The position numbers were made by a program, and so were the translations under genes. This document shows, piece after piece, positions 1-8,138 of a stretch of DNA of 35,575 nucleotides. This stretch comes from Planctomycetota bacterium (GTDB lineage Bacteria > Planctomycetota > UBA8742 > UBA2392). How positions within the stretch are numbered: position 1 is the stretch's first letter; each line of letters opens with the position of its first letter. The DNA is taken from the NCBI GenBank assembly GCA_020425605.1, contig JAGQRH010000036.1, forward strand, positions 1 to 35,575, written 5' to 3'. The notes under the pieces are model-generated. The model was not told where the DNA came from. It worked only from the letters and a program-made list of their open reading frames with translations, and made no database searches.

Positions 1-99
1 CAGGCAAGGTCACCCGAAAACATCGCGCAGGCCCACGGCAACCGCGGCGTCGGGACCCTGGCCGAGCTGGCCGAAAGGCTGAAGCCCAAGCCACCGTAG
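1..99 (+). CDS. C-terminal end of an unidentified protein (partial)
   Basis: Frame 1 is open from the window edge to a TAG at 97-99 and encodes about 32 residues ending in GTLAELAERLKPKPP. The composition (Ala, Glu, Leu, Lys; a short amphipathic helix followed by a Lys/Pro tail) looks like a genuine protein end. The stop is followed by about 130 bases with no other gene before the next ribosome binding site. Too little is present to assign a family. Confidence 0.45.
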   Translation, partial: QARSPENIAQAHGNRGVGTLAELAERLKPKPP

Positions 100-232
100 G
101 CGACCTGAAGTTGCCGCAATCCTCCTCGAGACGGTTTGGGCTTCCTTATTATTCCCAACCGCTGCGCATCATTCTAACGTACAAGGCTTGGGCTGTCTCA
201 GGCCGGTGCGGCCTGTCTACGGAGGATTATCG

Positions 233-1303
233 ATGTTGAGGACCCTCGTTCTCGGAGCGCTGCTCGCAGTTTGTGCAGTGCCCGTATTTGCGCAGGACAG
301 CGGACTGAAAGTCGGCGACGATGTCGTCGAGTTCACGCCGCACAACTGGATCAACCCGCCGACATTCGGCAGCTTTGGCGAGCTCAAGGGCGACGTCATC
401 GTCATCAAGGCCTGGGGCATCAACTGAGGACCCTGCATGCGGCAGTTGCCGCACATGAATGAGCTGGCCGAGAAGCCGGGCGTTCATGTAGTCGGGCTCT
501 ACGCCCAGGTTCAGCCGCTGGCTGACATCGAACACATACTCACCAAAATGAACGTGAAGTACCCGCTGGCCATGGACTCTTTCTGGGATGCCGGCTACGA
601 GGCGCCCTCACTTCCGAAAGTCTGGGTCATCGGAGTTGACGGCAAGATCGCGTTCATCGGCGGCAGCGGCTACGACGAGATCATCGAGAAAGAACTGGCC
701 AAGGCCAAGTATCCCGGCCTCGGGCGCGCCGACATCCATAAGGACGTTGAGCCTGCAGCCAAGGCATACGCGGCCGGCAACTTTGCCGAGGCCTACAAGC
801 TTGCGGAAGCCGTCTATGACAACACCGAAGACGACACCGCCGAAGCCGATGCCGAGTACATCATGGAACGCATCGACGACCGGATCGGTACGCTCAGCGT
901 TCGCGCCGAGACGGCCGAGGTGATGAAGGACTACCAGCTTGCGATCAACTGCTGGACCGAGATGCTGAAGTACAAGGGCATGGACGACGCCGAGGAGGCG
1001 CCGGAACGCCTGAAGAAGCTGACGGAAAGCGAGACGATCAAGAAGGAAATCGCCGCCCGCCACGCGCTGCTGACGGTGATGATGGACCTGGATGTGATCT
1101 ACCAGGACGTCGACGACACCGACGCCGCCAAGGTGGCCGAGTTCCGAAAGAAGTGCCGGGAAGCCTACCAGGCGTTCGCAAAGGAAAACGCGGGCACAGG
1201 CGCAGGCGAGCGCGCGGCCGACCTCGTGAAGACCTTCACCGACCTGATCCCGAAGGAAGAAAAGCCCGCCGAAGGACCCAAAGAGGCCCCGAAAGACAAG
1301 TAG
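233..1303 (+). CDS. Secreted thioredoxin-fold protein with probable selenocysteine (UGPC) and C-terminal helical domain
   Basis: Starts at ATG 233, 6 nt after a GGAGGA ribosome binding site (221-226). The product is 356 residues if the in-frame TGA at 425-427 is read as selenocysteine. Residues 1-20 are a signal peptide (cleavage near VFA-QD). Residues 22 to about 165 resemble the TlpA/ResA/AhpC-TSA thioredoxin fold: a beta strand (DVIVIKAWGIN), then Sec65-Gly-Pro-Cys68, then RQLPHMNEL, and later the cis-Pro region SLPKVWVIGVDGKIAFIGG. Family members normally have WCGPC here, so the TGA replaces exactly the first redox Cys. The rest (about 165-356) is helical, TPR-like, with a Lys/Pro/Glu tail. 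Function is inferred to be periplasmic thiol-disulfide or peroxide chemistry. The alternatives are a Cys-to-stop nonsense mutation or a read error. A terminator follows. Confidence 0.75.
438..453 (+). promoter_or_regulatory. Candidate bacterial SECIS hairpin downstream of UGA 425-427
   Basis: TGCGGC (438-443) and GCCGCA (448-453) form a perfect 6-bp stem with an AGTT loop. The loop begins 16 nt after the UGA and its second base is G. As I recall, bacterial SECIS elements have a small apical loop with a G in the first two positions, about 16-37 nt from the UGA. The match is by eye; no folding energy was calculated. A short GC hairpin in GC-rich coding DNA can also arise by chance. Confidence 0.5.
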
Positions 1304-1337
1304 CTCAAAAATTCTCCCGTCGAGGGAACCGCAAGCA

Positions 1338-1376
1338 GGGCCGGTGGGTCTATTCAACATACCCACCGGCCCGTTT
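1338..1376 (+). terminator. Rho-independent terminator after the thioredoxin-fold gene
   Basis: A 12-bp perfect stem (GGGCCGGTGGGT at 1338-1349 with ACCCACCGGCCC at 1361-1372) has an 11-nt loop and is followed by GTTTT. It separates the thioredoxin-fold gene from the hydrolase-like gene that starts at 1412. Confidence 0.8.
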
Positions 1377-1411
1377 TCGGGCCGGGCTTACTGATTCTAC
1401 TGGAGACGCGA

Positions 1412-2845
1412 ATGTTCTGGACGCGCGTAATGGCCGTGGCCATGGCCACGCTGATGATCGGCGCCATGTCACTGGCGCAGGATGCCCCAAAGGCAAAAGA
1501 AGAAGGCAAGACAGCGGCCGACGGCGACAAGGCTGAGGCGCCTGAGGTCGACCCCAACAAGGCGCCCGAAGGCAAGCTGAAGGTGGCCACCTCGGACGAA
1601 ATCACCCTGAAAGACGAAGCTCGCAAGAAAGACGTCAGCCTGACGGCCATCTACCCGGAAGACGCAGGCAAGTACCCGGTCATCATCTTCAGTCACGGGG
1701 CAGGCGCCCAGGCCGATGCCGGCAAGGCGCTCGGCGAGTACTGGGCCAGCCACGGCTTTGTGGTGCTGATCCCCAAGCACAGCGACGCACGCAAGAGCAT
1801 GGCAGAGACCATGCTTGAGAATTACGACAAGGACGGCGACGGCAAGATCAGCAAGGAAGAAGCGCCCGAGCAGATGGGCGCCTTTTTTGACCAGCTCGAC
1901 ACCGACGGCGACGGCTTCCTGAGCAAGGAAGAGATGGCGGCCATGGGCAATCGCGGCGGCGGACGCGGCAATCGCGGCAACCGTAACCCCGGTGGCGAAC
2001 AGCCCGAGAAGCCGAAGGAAGAACCCAAGGACGGCGAAGACGACTTTGACATGCTCGGCGATCCGCGTGAAATCCTGCTTGAGGACCCCGCTGAGCCGGC
2101 ACCTCCGGCCCCCGGCCGTGGGCAGGGACGCGGACAGGGCCGTGGCGGACGTGGCGGCTTCGGCCGTGCACCCGCGCCGCTTGATGCCACTGCAGGCGTC
2201 GACCGGGTGGCGGACATCAAGCTGCTGCTCGACAACGTCACGGCCATCGTGAAGGCCGTGCCCGCGTTGAAGGACAAGATGGACCTTGAGCACGTCGGCG
2301 TCAGCGGCCACAACCACGGTGCATACACGGCCGAGTTGATCGGCGGCGCTACCGTCAACGTTGAATCGACGGCCAACGCCGAAGATGGCACCGAGACGAA
2401 GACCATCGAGAACCGCAACCTCGCGGACGCCCGCGTGAAGGCGATCCTTGAGCTCAGCCCGGCCGGCGCCGACCAGGGCGGCTTGACGAAGGAGAGCTTC
2501 AAGGGCATCAAGATCCCGGCCATGACCATGACCGGCAGCAACGACAGCACCGGCGAAGGCCAGGACGCCGCGTGGAAGAAGCAGGCCTATGAGAACGCCC
2601 CGGAAGGCGGCAAGTACCACGTGTTCATCGACGGCGCACGCAACAACAGCTTCACCAGCGAGCCCCGCGCATGGGGCCGCGGCGGCCAGCAGCCGGTGAC
2701 CGACAACACCTTCGAATGGGTAAAGACCAGCACGCTAAAGTTCTGGAATGCCACCCTGAAGGCTGACGCCGATGCAAAGAAGTGGCTTGAGGGCGACACG
2801 CTCAAGACCACCAGCGAAGGCAAGGCAACCATCGAGCACAAGTAA
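1412..2845 (+). CDS. Secreted alpha/beta-hydrolase-fold protein with two EF-hands and substituted catalytic residues
   Basis: 477 residues. Residues 1-22 are a signal peptide. Residues 75-125 hold the first half of a dienelactone-hydrolase/chlorophyllase-like core (YPVIIFSHGAGAQ, then GYWASHGFVVLIP-type strands). An insert follows with two canonical 12-residue EF-hand loops (DKDGDGKISKEE at 139-150 and DTDGDGFLSKEE at 163-174), then a Gly/Arg-rich, Pro-rich linker (180-255). The core resumes at about 260. The nucleophile elbow, normally GHSxGA, reads GHNHGA, so Asn301 replaces Ser. The usual His near the C-terminus also appears as Asn (GARNNSF, 408-414), while Asp378 (GSND) is kept. I infer a calcium-binding secreted protein that is probably not a serine hydrolase. 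Confidence 0.75.
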   Translation: MFWTRVMAVAMATLMIGAMSLAQDAPKAKEEGKTAADGDKAEAPEVDPNKAPEGKLKVATSDEITLKDEARKKDVSLTAIYPEDAGKYPVIIFSHGAGAQADAGKALGEYWASHGFVVLIPKHSDARKSMAETMLENYDKDGDGKISKEEAPEQMGAFFDQLDTDGDGFLSKEEMAAMGNRGGGRGNRGNRNPGGEQPEKPKEEPKDGEDDFDMLGDPREILLEDPAEPAPPAPGRGQGRGQGRGGRGGFGRAPAPLDATAGVDRVADIKLLLDNVTAIVKAVPALKDKMDLEHVGVSGHNHGAYTAELIGGATVNVESTANAEDGTETKTIENRNLADARVKAILELSPAGADQGGLTKESFKGIKIPAMTMTGSNDSTGEGQDAAWKKQAYENAPEGGKYHVFIDGARNNSFTSEPRAWGRGGQQPVTDNTFEWVKTSTLKFWNATLKADADAKKWLEGDTLKTTSEGKATIEHK

Positions 2846-2863
2846 GGTTGACGCGTCAATAAG

Positions 2864-2891
2864 CGGCGGGGGCTTTGTCCCCCGCCGTTTT
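2864..2891 (+). terminator. Terminator between convergent genes
   Basis: A 9-bp stem (CGGCGGGGG at 2864-2872 with CCCCCGCCG at 2879-2887) with a 6-nt loop is followed by TTTT. It lies between the plus-strand hydrolase-like gene and the minus-strand kinase gene, whose stop codon begins at 2893. The T tract serves the plus strand; the stem could also slow the opposing transcript. Confidence 0.75.
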
Positions 2892-2892
2892 G

Positions 2893-3876
2893 TTACCTGT
2901 ATTCACGCTCCAGTGCCCCGCGCGCGAGCTTGAGCATCCCCGCCTGAAGCGCCTTCAGACGCGCCCGGAAGAACGTGTTGCTCTCAGCCCGCCCCGTGAC
3001 CCACAGCGTGACGCCGACAATGCGCCACGCAATCAGCGTAGAGAGATGCTTCAACTGATGCGCCGGGAATTCGCGCACGCGGTGGTAGCCGTCCATCAAC
3101 CAGCGGAAACGCTCGACCTGCCGTTCATCCCAGTAGGCCGATGCAACCGCAACGTCGGTGACCCACGGCGCGAAGCCGGTGTCATCGAAGTCGATGGCCG
3201 CCAGGCCGCGCGGCGTGTGCAGCACGTTGCGCGAATGCAGGTCGGCGTGCAGCAATCCGATGTCGCGAGGGTGTGATAAGCTCTTGTACGCGCGCATGGC
3301 GGCGCGGCGGATTGCTTCGAACTCGTGTCGATGCTCCGCCGGCAGCAGCTTCCATGCGGCCTGCGTTTCCGCCGTGGGCTGCTGGCCGGTCATCACCAGC
3401 CAGCCAGTGCGATCGAATCCGCGAGGGCGTTTCCATCCGGCCGCGTGTTCATGCAAGCGGCCCATTAGCTCACCAATACCGGTGATGGTTCTTCGCCCGA
3501 GGCGACGGCCGACGATCGTTCCATCCACCCACTCGAAGACGCAAACATGGCTCGCAAACACACCAGGCACATCCAGCGGCAAGACCAACTCGCCATCGCG
3601 CGTCGCAACCGGGCGCGGGCAGACGATGCCGTGTGCGTGCAGATCGGTCAGCCAGGCGAGTTCGCTGCGCGTCTCGCTGATGGTGTGGTAGCCCGGCCGG
3701 GCAACGCGAACCAGGAAGTCGCCGCGCCACGCGCTTGCGCGAAAGGTGGTGTTCTCGCCGTGGAAGATGAACTGCAACTCGGTATCGCGAATCCCCCATC
3801 GCCGCAGCAGATCAGCCAGCGCGCCGCGGATGCGCTTCACCTGCGCGGAGACAGGAAGATCAGCCCAGTCTTTCAT
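2893..3876 (-). CDS. Aminoglycoside phosphotransferase (APH)-family small-molecule kinase
   Basis: 327 residues, cytosolic. The kinase-like fold is recognisable from the Brenner-type loop LLHADLHSRNVL (about 210-221) carrying catalytic Asp and Asn, and the metal-binding AAIDFDDTG (about 226-234). The N-terminal lobe includes an HGENTTFRA nucleotide loop and a later FEWVDG hinge. The family phosphorylates hydroxyls of small molecules (aminoglycosides, homoserine, choline, sugars) or protein targets as in SrkA. The substrate cannot be read from sequence. It lies 30 nt downstream of the AAA+ ATPase gene and is probably co-transcribed with it. No strong Shine-Dalgarno precedes the ATG. Confidence 0.8.
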   Translation of the reverse strand: MKDWADLPVSAQVKRIRGALADLLRRWGIRDTELQFIFHGENTTFRASAWRGDFLVRVARPGYHTISETRSELAWLTDLHAHGIVCPRPVATRDGELVLPLDVPGVFASHVCVFEWVDGTIVGRRLGRRTITGIGELMGRLHEHAAGWKRPRGFDRTGWLVMTGQQPTAETQAAWKLLPAEHRHEFEAIRRAAMRAYKSLSHPRDIGLLHADLHSRNVLHTPRGLAAIDFDDTGFAPWVTDVAVASAYWDERQVERFRWLMDGYHRVREFPAHQLKHLSTLIAWRIVGVTLWVTGRAESNTFFRARLKALQAGMLKLARGALEREYR

Positions 3877-3906
3877 GGTTTACCGGCTGCTGAACGAGTC
3901 GGGGTT

Positions 3907-5400
3907 TCAGGCCAGGTCGTCGTACATGGCGCCGAGCATGTCACAGTAGAGCACGCCGCGGTCGATGTCTTCCTTGGCGAGCAGGCTGCTCTGGTGCAGG
4001 CCCTCGAGCACGAACTCCATGCCCACGGCAAGCTCGCCGCCCTTGAGGTCTTTCAGGTATTCCTTCGTCAGCTTCTCGAGCTCCGGCACGCCCTTCACCT
4101 GCTTGCCAAACTCGGCGTCGGCCGACTCATCCGTCAGCTCCAGACGCTTGCCCTTGGCGAAGTAATCGATCACCGGCTTGTATGGGCCCTCTTCACGCTG
4201 CGGAACGGCCTCGCGCTTGGTTCGGCCGGCGCGCGCACGCGTCGCGTAGACGCCCGGGAAGTACTTCTCGAAGGTGCTGCGCACGGCCGCGCCGATGATC
4301 GTCGTCGCCACCTTGTGCGCACCCTCCTGCTCGCCTTCATAGACCAGCTCGAGCTTGCCGGACATCGCCGGGATGCCGGCCGCGAGGTCGATGACGCGCA
4401 GCCAGGTTTCTTTCTGCTTCGTGATCAAACAGCGCCGCTCGGCATTGCTGAGCACGCTTTCAAGAATTGCAATCGTCATGCGCGCCGAAACACCGCTTGC
4501 CTGGTCAACGAACTCCGACTTGCGGGCCTCGAACGCAATCTGCTCAACGGCATCGCGAATAAACTGCGGGATGTGAATCTTCGCCTGCGTCGGGCGTTCC
4601 GTCCACGCCTCCTGGTCGGTGATCGTCTTGCTGTCATCAATCGTCAGCGGGTAGTGCGTCAACACCTGCGACTCGATGCGGTCTTTCAGCGGCGTGATGA
4701 TGGAGCCGCGGTTGGTGTAGTCCTCGGGGTTCGCGCTGAAGCACAGCATCAGGTCGAGCGGAATCCGCACCGGAAAGCCGCGGATCTGGATGTCGGACTC
4801 CTCCAGGATGTTCAGCAGGCCGACCTGGATGCGCGGCTGCAAATCCGGCAGCTCGTTGATCGCGAAGATGCCGCGGTTCGTGCGCGGAATGATACCGAAG
4901 TGGATCACCTCTTCGTCGGCGAAGGTCAGTCGCTGCGTCGCGGCCTTGATCGGGTCCACGTCGCCGATCAAGTCGGCGATGCTGACGTCCGGCGTTGCCA
5001 GCTTCTCGGCGTAGCGGGCGTCACGGCCGATCCACTCGATCTCCGCGTCATCACCGTGCAGCGCAACCAGCTCGCGCGCGCGCTTGCTGATGGGGTGGTA
5101 CGGGTCGTCGTTGATCTCGCTGCCGCGCACGACGGGCATCTCTTCATCGAGCAAATCAACCAGGCTACGCAGGATGCGCGTCTTGGCCTGACCGCGCAGA
5201 CCCAGCAGGATCAGGTTGTGGCGCGACAGCACCGCGTTGATCACCTGCGGTATCACCGTGCGGTCGTAGCCAATGATGCCTTCGAAAAGTTTGTCGCCGG
5301 CCTGGATGCGCGCGATCAGGTTGTCACGCAACTCGTCTTTCACGCTGCGCGACTTCCAGCCGGATTCACGAAGTGCGCCGATAGTCGTTGGTCGTGCCAT
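3907..5400 (-). CDS. ChlI/MoxR-type AAA+ ATPase
   Basis: 497 residues. Walker A is GLRGQAKT (about 67-74) and the Walker B-like strand is GIFAINELPDL, with FSANPEDYTNRG as a sensor 1-type segment. This arrangement is typical of the magnesium chelatase I/MoxR helix-2-insert clade. A large C-terminal helical part (about 300-497) follows. Relatives remodel partner proteins, often together with a VWA-domain protein; none is adjacent. The gene sits between two membrane-protein genes (upstream) and an APH-type kinase (downstream), all on the minus strand with short gaps. A partner role with those membrane proteins is only a guess from position. Confidence 0.85.
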   Translation of the reverse strand: MARPTTIGALRESGWKSRSVKDELRDNLIARIQAGDKLFEGIIGYDRTVIPQVINAVLSRHNLILLGLRGQAKTRILRSLVDLLDEEMPVVRGSEINDDPYHPISKRARELVALHGDDAEIEWIGRDARYAEKLATPDVSIADLIGDVDPIKAATQRLTFADEEVIHFGIIPRTNRGIFAINELPDLQPRIQVGLLNILEESDIQIRGFPVRIPLDLMLCFSANPEDYTNRGSIITPLKDRIESQVLTHYPLTIDDSKTITDQEAWTERPTQAKIHIPQFIRDAVEQIAFEARKSEFVDQASGVSARMTIAILESVLSNAERRCLITKQKETWLRVIDLAAGIPAMSGKLELVYEGEQEGAHKVATTIIGAAVRSTFEKYFPGVYATRARAGRTKREAVPQREEGPYKPVIDYFAKGKRLELTDESADAEFGKQVKGVPELEKLTKEYLKDLKGGELAVGMEFVLEGLHQSSLLAKEDIDRGVLYCDMLGAMYDDLA

Positions 5401-5445
5401 GCCGCGATGCTAGCAGCGAAGCAGCCGTCTGCCACTGGGCATGAA

Positions 5446-6351
5446 CTATGGGTTGGCGTCGAGCCACGAGAGGTCGTGCTCTTCCCAAGCTTCCCAGTCG
5501 GCACAGAAGAATCGCCAATCCTTACCACAGCGCACGAGCAGCTTTCGAACCCGATGGACTTCAGTTCCCCGAGAGAGCAAGCGAAGCAAACCAAGCCACG
5601 CCAGACCCGCCGCCCCAAAGGCTGCCAGATAGATCCACCATCCGTAGGCCTGCAACTCATTGAAGAGGACGGGGATGAGAATGACCAGATAGGACAGAAC
5701 GAACAGCTGCTTGCGAACGCGTGTAACTCGAAGCTTCACAGACGCCAGATACAGATCTGGCTCCACTTGCGAAAGGCTCACCTTCTCAACCGCAATCAGC
5801 TGTCGATGCCGGGGTGAGAGTCGCCTCAGATTCGTCCAGTACAGGTCTACATCCTTGCCGCAGTTCAGTGGCGGCAACGCAGCCTCGGGATTGGTTCCGG
5901 GACGACGGCGGGATGCACCATCCAGGTCGGCGGCGATGACGAACTCCGACACTCCCGCGATCTTGCCCTCCAACTCAGAAGCCGCCGAATAGAAGTCACG
6001 GACGATTCTCTCGGGCGCGGACATGGCAATCCGCTTTCGGTAGGAAACCAAAGCGAGCGTCAGAAACCCGAGTGCCACGACCACCATGAGCGGAAACCGG
6101 GGGTCCGTCGCCCATACGGTATGCGACAGCGTTTCGGGCACGAACACGGCAATACTCACGGGCGCCGCAATACACGCCAATAGCCAGAATGCATACTGAA
6201 GCTTCTGAACGGGCCGGCTGGCCCACGGCGCGGTGACGCGGTGTTGCTCAAGTTCTCCCCGGGCGGATGCAAGCTTGGCGCGCGCGCGATCAAACGCGGC
6301 ATTGAGTGCGTCCTGTTCGGCCACTGCCACCTGATCCGGGGTCAGTTCCAT
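5446..6351 (-). CDS. Uncharacterised membrane protein, paralogue of the next gene upstream
   Basis: 301 residues from ATG 6351 (MELTPDQ). An in-frame ATG at 6384 would add 11 hydrophobic residues, and neither start has a clear ribosome binding site. An N-terminal helix rich in Ala, Glu and Arg leads to two membrane segments (about 52-72 and 85-103). A soluble part of about 110 residues follows, then two further membrane segments near residues 205-250. The end (DWRFFCADWEAWEEHDLSWLD) closely parallels the end of the protein encoded at 6422-7363, so the two are duplicates. No known domain was recognised. GC content looks lower than in its neighbours. Confidence 0.7.
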   Translation of the reverse strand: MELTPDQVAVAEQDALNAAFDRARAKLASARGELEQHRVTAPWASRPVQKLQYAFWLLACIAAPVSIAVFVPETLSHTVWATDPRFPLMVVVALGFLTLALVSYRKRIAMSAPERIVRDFYSAASELEGKIAGVSEFVIAADLDGASRRRPGTNPEAALPPLNCGKDVDLYWTNLRRLSPRHRQLIAVEKVSLSQVEPDLYLASVKLRVTRVRKQLFVLSYLVILIPVLFNELQAYGWWIYLAAFGAAGLAWLGLLRLLSRGTEVHRVRKLLVRCGKDWRFFCADWEAWEEHDLSWLDANP

Positions 6352-6421
6352 CCATACCAGTATATGGGCTGCGGTGAACAACATCGCGACAATTTGCCGT
6401 CGGAGTCGGAGCAGCAGTCAC

Positions 6422-7363
6422 TCAGACTTTCAGCTCGCGCGGGTCGAGCCAGCTCGTGTCGGCTTCGTCCTGGGTTTCCCATTCGCCGCTCAGCAATCGC
6501 CAGTTACGCATCGAGCGCACGAGGATCTTCCGCACCGCCACTTCACGCCGCTCCGCCACCGCGCGCAGGGCTTTGCGCAGCAGCCAGCCGATGGCGATGC
6601 CGAGCGCGCTTGCCGCGGCCACGGCCGTCCAGAACGAAATGCCGTAACGCTCCACCAGCGCCACGCCCGCAATGAACGGCGAAACCGCAATCGCGCAGCC
6701 GACCACAGCCGCAATGGCCGCCGGAATGCGCCGCACCACCGTGGCCCGCATCCGCACGGTCGCCACGGCGACATCGGCCAGCGGCATCTCGATCTCCATG
6801 CCGGTGATCGTCAGCCTTCGAACGACCTCCTTGTTGCCGCGCACCAGCGCACGCCAGTACTTCGCAACGCTCCTCGGCGAATCAAGCGCCGCCACGGCCG
6901 TCGCGGTCATCCAGTGAAACACCGGTTGCAGTCGCGGGCCGGGAACGTCGAAGTTGCAGAGCAGAGCGGCAAGGCGACGCGTGTTCGGCCGGCCGCTGGT
7001 GGCCTCCCGGTAAAACTCACGCAGTGCAGTGCCGGGTGACTCCGGTGCGCTGCCCTCCCAAGCCTTCATCACGCGCCAAGCGCCGAGAACGAATGCGCCG
7101 ATGATCGTGAAGGCCGCGATGCAGAAGAACAGCAAATCGAGCCACTCCACCTGCTGCGCGCCCGCAGCCGGGATGTGCGGAGGATGCATGGCAAGCAGCG
7201 CGGCGCCTGCGAACGGCAAAAGCACCACCGGTACCAGACGCAGCAGGATGCGGTGGCGGCGCTTGACGCGAGTGAGCCTTGTGTCGGGCTTCATGGCTGC
7301 ACGCAGACGGGTAATTCCCGTGGGCGTCACGACCTGCTTTGCGGTGACAGTGCGAACCGGCAT
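6422..7363 (-). CDS. Uncharacterised membrane protein, paralogue of the next gene downstream
   Basis: 313 residues with a basic N-terminus (about 1-40). Hydrophobic pairs occur near 43-65 and 78-100, then a soluble middle section (ALREFYREATSGRPNTRRL; compare IVRDFYSAASELEGKIAGV in the paralogue), and a second hydrophobic pair near 215-265. The C-terminus NWRLLSGEWETQDEADTSWL aligns with the paralogue's DWRFFCADWEAWEEHDLSWL. The shared layout is membrane pair, soluble domain, membrane pair, WR-xxxxxx-WE-xxxxx-SWLD tail. Function is unknown. It probably heads the operon that continues to the AAA+ ATPase and kinase. Confidence 0.75.
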   Translation of the reverse strand: MPVRTVTAKQVVTPTGITRLRAAMKPDTRLTRVKRRHRILLRLVPVVLLPFAGAALLAMHPPHIPAAGAQQVEWLDLLFFCIAAFTIIGAFVLGAWRVMKAWEGSAPESPGTALREFYREATSGRPNTRRLAALLCNFDVPGPRLQPVFHWMTATAVAALDSPRSVAKYWRALVRGNKEVVRRLTITGMEIEMPLADVAVATVRMRATVVRRIPAAIAAVVGCAIAVSPFIAGVALVERYGISFWTAVAAASALGIAIGWLLRKALRAVAERREVAVRKILVRSMRNWRLLSGEWETQDEADTSWLDPRELKV

Positions 7364-7452
7364 GGCTTAAGCCTACCCCGCGAAACGGCCGCATGCGGGC
7401 GTTTGCAGGCGATAAGCCGGAAAACTTGTGTAAGACGACTGCCACGAAAGCA

Positions 7453-7481
7453 CAGCGCTCGGGAAACTTCCCCGAGCGCTG
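7453..7481 (-). terminator. Terminator after the Cys-rich protein gene
   Basis: An 11-bp perfect stem (CAGCGCTCGGG at 7453-7463 with CCCGAGCGCTG at 7471-7481) has a 7-nt loop. On the minus strand a short TTTCGT follows. It lies 20 nt past the stop of the Cys-rich gene and isolates it from the membrane-protein operon. Confidence 0.65.
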
Positions 7482-7501
7482 CATCTCGTCTGTGCGTGGC
7501 G

Positions 7502-7990
7502 CTAGTTCTTGACCGGCTCGGCCTTCTTGTCGGCCTTGGCCGTGTCGCAGCCGCCGCTTCCGCAACCGCCGCAATCACCCTTGTCACAGCCACCGCTGCC
7601 GCAGCCGCTACCGCATCCCCCGCAGCAGCCGCCATCGGAGGCAGTCACTTCGCCGTTGGCTGCCTTCTTGCAGGTGCCGGCGCAATCGCGGTCAGCGCGA
7701 ACGGCCTGGCCCGCCGAGGCACGCTTGCAGGTGCCGCAGCCCTTGCAGCTTTCCGCCTTGGCGGTTGCAACTGCCTTGCTGTCGGTCTTGGCCTCAGCCG
7801 TGTCGGCCGTGGCGTGGGCGTTGGCGTCCTTGGCTTCTGCTTTCTTTACTTCCTTGCTTGCCTCGGCCTTGTCGGCCTTCTTGTCAGTCTTGACGACCTG
7901 CTGGCCTTCGCAAGCCGGACATGCGTTCAGAATGTTCGCACCCAAGCTCAGGGCAAGCGTGGCGAACGCGATCAGCAGAAGGTTCTTCAT
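7502..7990 (-). CDS. Small secreted Cys-rich protein
   Basis: 162 residues, with GAGG upstream of ATG 7990. Residues 1 to about 22 are a signal peptide, and mature CPACEG begins directly after it. A Lys/Ala/Glu-rich linker of about 60 residues follows, then CKGCGTCK, DCAGTCK and a closing CCGGCGSGCGSGGCD / CGGCGSGGCD cluster: 15 Cys in total, 8 of them within about 30 residues. The pattern suggests metal binding or redox buffering outside the cytoplasm, but no family is recognised. There is no maturation enzyme nearby to suggest a RiPP precursor, and a Sec signal argues against it. It is transcribed divergently from the molybdoenzyme locus. Confidence 0.75.
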   Translation of the reverse strand: MKNLLLIAFATLALSLGANILNACPACEGQQVVKTDKKADKAEASKEVKKAEAKDANAHATADTAEAKTDSKAVATAKAESCKGCGTCKRASAGQAVRADRDCAGTCKKAANGEVTASDGGCCGGCGSGCGSGGCDKGDCGGCGSGGCDTAKADKKAEPVKN

Positions 7991-8090
7991 GGATGTTTCC
8001 TCAAAATGGGCACCAAAACCGGCGCAAGTCTAGCAATGAGTGGCCCTTGAATCACGCAACTTACACCCAAATTCACACCCCCGACACGCC

Positions 8091-8118
8091 TTGCGAGGCA
8101 CGCATACAGGGCTAAACT
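8091..8118 (+). promoter_or_regulatory. Candidate sigma-70 promoter for the molybdoenzyme locus
   Basis: TTGCGA (8091-8096) and TAAACT (8113-8118) are 16 bp apart, with 4 of 6 consensus bases in each. Transcription would begin near 8125, just before the CGGAGG ribosome binding site at 8128-8133. The match is modest. Confidence 0.3.
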
Positions 8119-8138
8119 TCGAGAACACGGAGGTCGAA

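Noticed and set aside
437..1303. A separate gene starting at ATG 437
   Set aside because: It would begin right after the active-site Cys, have no ribosome binding site, and lack the first half of the thioredoxin fold, which is present in the same frame upstream.
3547..5817. Very long open frame on the plus strand across the kinase and AAA+ ATPase genes
   Set aside because: It is antisense to two genes with clear conserved motifs. Its product is a Arg/Leu/Val/Asp-rich mirror of GC-rich codons and matches no family.
7502..7990. Cys-rich protein as a RiPP precursor
   Set aside because: It has a classical Sec signal peptide, and no radical SAM, DUF692 or other maturation enzyme is adjacent. The radical SAM gene in the window is HpnH, far away.
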